A DNA stretch of 64,000 bases from Pantoea sp050157905 (GTDB lineage: Bacteria > Pseudomonadota > Gammaproteobacteria > Enterobacterales > Enterobacteriaceae), in NCBI RefSeq assembly GCF_050157905.1, contig NZ_JBKIWZ010000001.1, positions 930,001 to 994,000 of the forward strand, read 5' to 3'. The notes under the pieces are model-generated. The model worked only from the letters and a program-made list of their open reading frames with translations. It was not told where the DNA came from and ran no database searches. The translations under genes and the position numbers were made by a program. Every line of letters starts with the position of its first letter. Within the stretch, counting starts at the first letter, position 1. This document shows, piece by piece, positions 61,079 through 64,000 of the stretch.

Positions 61079-61327
61079 ATGGGTATTATTTCCTGGATCG
61101 TCTTTGGCTTAATCGCGGGTATTCTGGCGAAGTGGATTATGCCGGGTAAAGATGGTGGCGGTTTCATTCTGACGGTCGTTCTGGGTATTATCGGTGCCGT
61201 CGTAGGTGGCTGGATCAGTACACTGTTTGGCTTCGGTCGCGTTGACGGGTTTAACTTCGGCAGCTTTGTCGTGGCAGTGATCGGTGCCATCGTGGTGCTG
61301 TTTATCTACCGCAAAGTACGCAGTTAA
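61079..61327 (+). CDS. ymgE: GlsB/YeaQ/YmgE-family transglycosylase-associated protein
   Basis: 82 aa, three hydrophobic segments with GlyxxxGly packing: GIISWIVFGLIAGILAKWIMPG, GGFILTVVLGIIGAVVGGWIS and SFVVAVIGAIVVLFIYRKVRS. Inner-membrane protein, stress-related, function unknown. AAGGAAGGAG ribosome site. Next to ycgR as in E. coli; terminator follows. Confidence 0.93.
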   Translation: MGIISWIVFGLIAGILAKWIMPGKDGGGFILTVVLGIIGAVVGGWISTLFGFGRVDGFNFGSFVVAVIGAIVVLFIYRKVRS

Positions 61328-61343
61328 CCGGTACAGTTTCAAT

Positions 61344-61375
61344 AAAAAGGGGACGAAGCGATTCGTCCCCTTTTT
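61344..61375. terminator. Bidirectional terminator between ymgE and the receptor gene
   Basis: 14-bp stem AAAAAGGGGACGAA / TTCGTCCCCTTTTT with a 4-base loop; T runs on both strands. Confidence 0.93.
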
Positions 61376-61393
61376 TTATCTGTTACATGCTTA

Positions 61394-63493
61394 TCAGAAG
61401 TCGTAACCCACGGTCGCCATCACGCTGCGTTCCGCGCCCCGATAGCAGAAGCCTGTGCCATAGCAGCCCGCCACATACGTGCGGTCAGTCAGGTTATTGG
61501 CGTTAACCTGCAGCCAGGCACCTTTCAGACTGCTGTTCCAGACACCCAGATTGGCCTTCACAGACGCATCAAACAGTGTCACAGAAGGAACGCGGGTGGT
61601 ATTTTCATTGTCCGCCCACTGTTTACCGATGTAGCGTACGCCTGCGCCTGCACTCAGACCGTAATCAAACTCATAGTGGCCCCAGAGAGACGCCATGCTG
61701 TTTGGCGTGATGTAAGGCGTGTGCCCATCATTACCATCTACCGAATCTTTGTAGCGCAGATGATTCAGCGTGTAGCTCGCTACGGTGCTGAGACGCGGCG
61801 TCAGCTGATTACGTGCTTCCAGCTCTATGCCCTGGGAATGCACTTTGCCCGATGGCGTGAACGTCGAGGTCAGCACGTCGCGGTTTGACACATCTTTCTG
61901 CGTCAGATCATAAATCGCAGCGGTATAGAGATCGCGTGTGCCAACCGGCTGATATTTCACGCCGGCCTCATACTGCTCAGCGGTGGTCGGTTTCAGCAGG
62001 TTATTGCTGCGGTCAGTGAGCGCGGTAGGCGTAATTGCCTGACTCCAGCTGATATAGGGTGAGATACCATTGTCGAAGGCATAGAGCAGGGCGGCGCGTC
62101 CGCTGATATGATCATCCTGACGGCGATCGCTGCCGCTGTTATTCGCGACGATGCGATCGTACCGGCCAGAGAGATCCAGATGCCAGCGATCCAGCTTCAT
62201 CTCATCCTGCAGATAGAGGCCGGTCTGGTAGTAGCGACGGGTTTTATCCGCCCAGGTATAGGCTGGCATCTCACCGACCTGCTCGCCGGTCAGGGCATTC
62301 AGCTGTGAAGCCGAGCCACCTGTGGTGGAGATCTCATTCTTGTAGCGGTGATATTCGGCACCCAGCGTCACGCGGTGCTCCAGTTCGCCGGTGTCGAACT
62401 CCGCCTGTAAGCGGTTATCGGTGGACCATGCAGAGAGCGATGAGCGCTCACCGGAGTAAGCCCGGTTCAGCAGGTCGGGATTATTTTCATCCCAGCCAGA
62501 CTGATAAACCTGATCGAGATCGACATTTGAGTGGCTGTAGCTGCCGGTCGAGGAGAAAGACCAGACGTCATTGAAGCGATGGGCAAAATCAAAGCTGTAG
62601 ATCTGCTCGCGGCGTTTGAACTGATCGAGGTCGCTGTTGCCCTCATAGAATCCTTTGCTCAGCTTGTAGCCGTTGTGTTCGGTGAGGCTGCCATCACCCG
62701 GAACGGAACCGTGATAGCCGCCAGAAGGATCTTTCTGCAGATAGGCTTTCAGGATCAGATGGGTATCTTCATCCGGCTGCCACATCAGCTGCGGCATCAG
62801 CGCATATTTCTCTTCGCGGGTATGATCGTACTGGGTATCACTGTTGCGGGTCACGCCGGTCAGACGGTACGCCCACTGGTCGTTAATCGCATTGGTGTAG
62901 TCGAACATCGTGCCGGTGGTCGCGTTGCTTCCCGCCTGCAGTTGAATATGGCCCTCCTCCGCGAACTGAGGGCGTTTGGTCACCAGATTGACCAGTCCGC
63001 CAGGCACCGTCTGGCCGTAAAGCGCCGATGAGGGGCCTTTGATCACGTCGATGCGCTCAAGGAAGGCATTATCCACCTGGAATATATTGTAACTGCCACC
63101 GTCGCTCATCAGCCGCATGCCGTCGAGGAAGGTATTATCGGTATCGCCGCCATGGAAGCCGCGCAGCGAAATAGTGTCGTAACGGGTGGCGGCACCGCCG
63201 AAATTGGTGAAGACGCCCGAGCTGTAGCCCAGCGCCTGATTAAGGGTCAGGGCACCCTGGTCCTGCATCTGCTGACGCGTCACAACTGAGATGGACTGTG
63301 GCGTGGTCACCAGCGATCGATCGCTCTTGGTTGCGCCCTGGCTGGTGGTCGCCAGATAGCCCCGGGTAGGGGAGTTCGCATCTTCCTGCGGCTGAGCCGT
63401 CACCACCATATCGGCAGCGTAACTCATAACAGGCGTGGCCAGCGCCAGAGTGCAGAGGGGAACATAACCTTTCAGCGGCAATGACAGTTTCAT
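61394..63493 (-). CDS. TonB-dependent siderophore receptor, FhuA/FoxA-like
   Basis: 699 aa. Signal peptide (MKLSLPLKGYVPLCTLALATPVMSYA-A); the TonB box region MVVTAQP follows. Plug domain with QSISVVTRQQMQDQGALTLNQALGYSSGV and IDVIKGPSSALYGQTVPGGLVNLVTKRP, then a 22-strand barrel ending ATVGYDF. CYGTGFCYRGAERSV near the end matches FhuA/FoxA hydroxamate receptors; ferrioxamine is a guess. ATG 63493 follows AAGGAATTTCG; the longer frame would start inside the Fur box. Confidence 0.87.
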   Translation of the reverse strand: MKLSLPLKGYVPLCTLALATPVMSYAADMVVTAQPQEDANSPTRGYLATTSQGATKSDRSLVTTPQSISVVTRQQMQDQGALTLNQALGYSSGVFTNFGGAATRYDTISLRGFHGGDTDNTFLDGMRLMSDGGSYNIFQVDNAFLERIDVIKGPSSALYGQTVPGGLVNLVTKRPQFAEEGHIQLQAGSNATTGTMFDYTNAINDQWAYRLTGVTRNSDTQYDHTREEKYALMPQLMWQPDEDTHLILKAYLQKDPSGGYHGSVPGDGSLTEHNGYKLSKGFYEGNSDLDQFKRREQIYSFDFAHRFNDVWSFSSTGSYSHSNVDLDQVYQSGWDENNPDLLNRAYSGERSSLSAWSTDNRLQAEFDTGELEHRVTLGAEYHRYKNEISTTGGSASQLNALTGEQVGEMPAYTWADKTRRYYQTGLYLQDEMKLDRWHLDLSGRYDRIVANNSGSDRRQDDHISGRAALLYAFDNGISPYISWSQAITPTALTDRSNNLLKPTTAEQYEAGVKYQPVGTRDLYTAAIYDLTQKDVSNRDVLTSTFTPSGKVHSQGIELEARNQLTPRLSTVASYTLNHLRYKDSVDGNDGHTPYITPNSMASLWGHYEFDYGLSAGAGVRYIGKQWADNENTTRVPSVTLFDASVKANLGVWNSSLKGAWLQVNANNLTDRTYVAGCYGTGFCYRGAERSVMATVGYDF

Positions 63494-63550
63494 CGAAATT
63501 CCTTTCTTAACAAAGCGATCAGGCAGGTGGATAATATTCTTGATAGCTAA

Positions 63551-63569
63551 TCTCATTATCATAATGAGA
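63551..63569. promoter_or_regulatory. Fur box upstream of the siderophore receptor
   Basis: 19-bp palindrome TCTCATTATCATAATGAGA (centre base unpaired) inside an AT-rich stretch, close to the Fur consensus. Located 58 bp before the receptor start; iron-dependent repression is expected. Confidence 0.8.
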
Positions 63570-63685
63570 ATTATTACCTTTTGTAAAAACGCTGCAATTT
63601 TGCCTGTGGATGAGAGAACGTCAAGTAAAATTCGCTGAAGTGAAGTGAGAATACCTCCAGCCGGGCCAGAGGTATTCAGAGAGAA

Positions 63686-64000
63686 TCAGGGCTGAGAGGC
63701 TGACGCCTGAGGAATATCGTGGGCGCTGTTACAGGTTTTCTCTTTCGGACAATATTTATCAAGCAGCTTCAGCGTGACACCGTTGGTCCAGCCAAAACCA
63801 TCCTGCAGCGGATATTCACCGCCGCCACCGCCGCCAAGATTTTTACCCTCAACGACATACTTCTCAACCAGCTTATGCTCGCGGTCGTAGGTGTTCTGGA
63901 CGTTCTGCAGGAAGCGCAGTCCCACCTCTTTCGCTAGTTTGGGCTGGTTGTAATGTTCCAGTCCTTCGACGGCGACCCACTGCAGCGGAGCCCAGCCGTT
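63686..64000 (-). CDS. treA: Periplasmic trehalase, 3' end only
   Basis: Last 104 codons of a family GH37 trehalase, which splits trehalose into two glucose units in the periplasm. FLQNVQNTYDREHKLVEKYVVEGKNLGGGGGGEYPLQDGFGWTNGVTLKLLDKYCP is the trehalase C-terminal signature (glycine-rich GGGGGEY and QDGFGWTNGV). The frame is open to the right edge (64000); the start lies outside. The E. coli neighbour of ymgE is also treA. Confidence 0.93.
   Translation of the reverse strand, partial: NGWAPLQWVAVEGLEHYNQPKLAKEVGLRFLQNVQNTYDREHKLVEKYVVEGKNLGGGGGGEYPLQDGFGWTNGVTLKLLDKYCPKEKTCNSAHDIPQASASQP

Noticed and set aside
1..64000. CRISPR array, tRNA or rRNA genes
   Set aside because: No spaced direct repeats, no tRNA-like T-loop with matching acceptor stem and no rRNA segments were seen on either strand by eye.

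Overview
The window reads as chromosome of an enterobacterium of the Erwiniaceae, most likely Pantoea or a close relative. Gene order follows the Escherichia coli 24-28 min region closely (fabF-pabC-mltG-tmk-holB-ycfH-ptsG; hinT-ycfL-lpoB-thiK-nagZ-ycfP-ndh; ycfJ/mfd; lolCDE-cobB; potABCD; pepT/roxA; phoPQ-purB-hflD-mnmA-nudJ-rluE/icd; ldcA/mltE; ycgR/ymgE; treA), while the proteins differ clearly from E. coli and several accessory blocks are inserted. Taxonomy is inferred from recall of these families; no search was run.

Layout. 1-10.2 kb: end of fabF, then folate, peptidoglycan, dTMP and DNA polymerase genes, the glucose PTS gene ptsG with a recognisable CRP/Mlc control region, and the hinT-ycfL-lpoB-thiK-nagZ run. 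ycfP (10.28-10.82 kb) is broken by two frameshifts. ndh follows, with a consensus FNR site. 12.4-15.4 kb is a small accessory block: a relic of a CdiA/haemagglutinin-type exoprotein, an Ail/OmpX-like outer-membrane protein, an AT-rich zinc-ribbon membrane protein and a lipoprotein. 15.8-39.4 kb is core: ycfJ, mfd, the lipoprotein exporter lolCDE, the deacylase cobB (nagK, which lies between lolE and cobB in E. coli, is missing), potABCD, pepT, roxA, phoPQ with an autoregulatory PhoP box, purB-hflD-mnmA-nudJ, rluE and icd.

39.45-44.5 kb, just after icd (an integration hot spot in E. coli, used by e14), is AT-rich and accessory. It has a seven-copy heptamer tandem repeat, a small secreted Cys-rich protein divergent from a TetR regulator across a 23-bp palindrome, a LacI-type and an AraC-type regulator, and an orphan membrane protein. 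No integrase is visible. 44.5-53.2 kb carries two family-9 glycosyltransferases, small envelope proteins, a CsbD/ElaB-like stress protein, an exported Ppx/GppA homologue, a GNAT acetyltransferase, an MBL-fold protein and ldcA.

54.0-60.0 kb is the most distinctive block. A SorC-type sugar regulator with a frameshifted 3' end diverges from a split transketolase (two genes) and an FGGY sugar kinase, with an MscS-type channel beyond them. It lies between mltE and ycgR, which I recall as neighbours in E. coli. The intergenic region holds two identical 14-bp palindromes 360 bp apart. The substrate is unknown. The window closes with ycgR, ymgE, a Fur-controlled TonB-dependent siderophore receptor and the 3' end of periplasmic trehalase treA.

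No rRNA, tRNA, CRISPR array or intact insertion sequence was seen.
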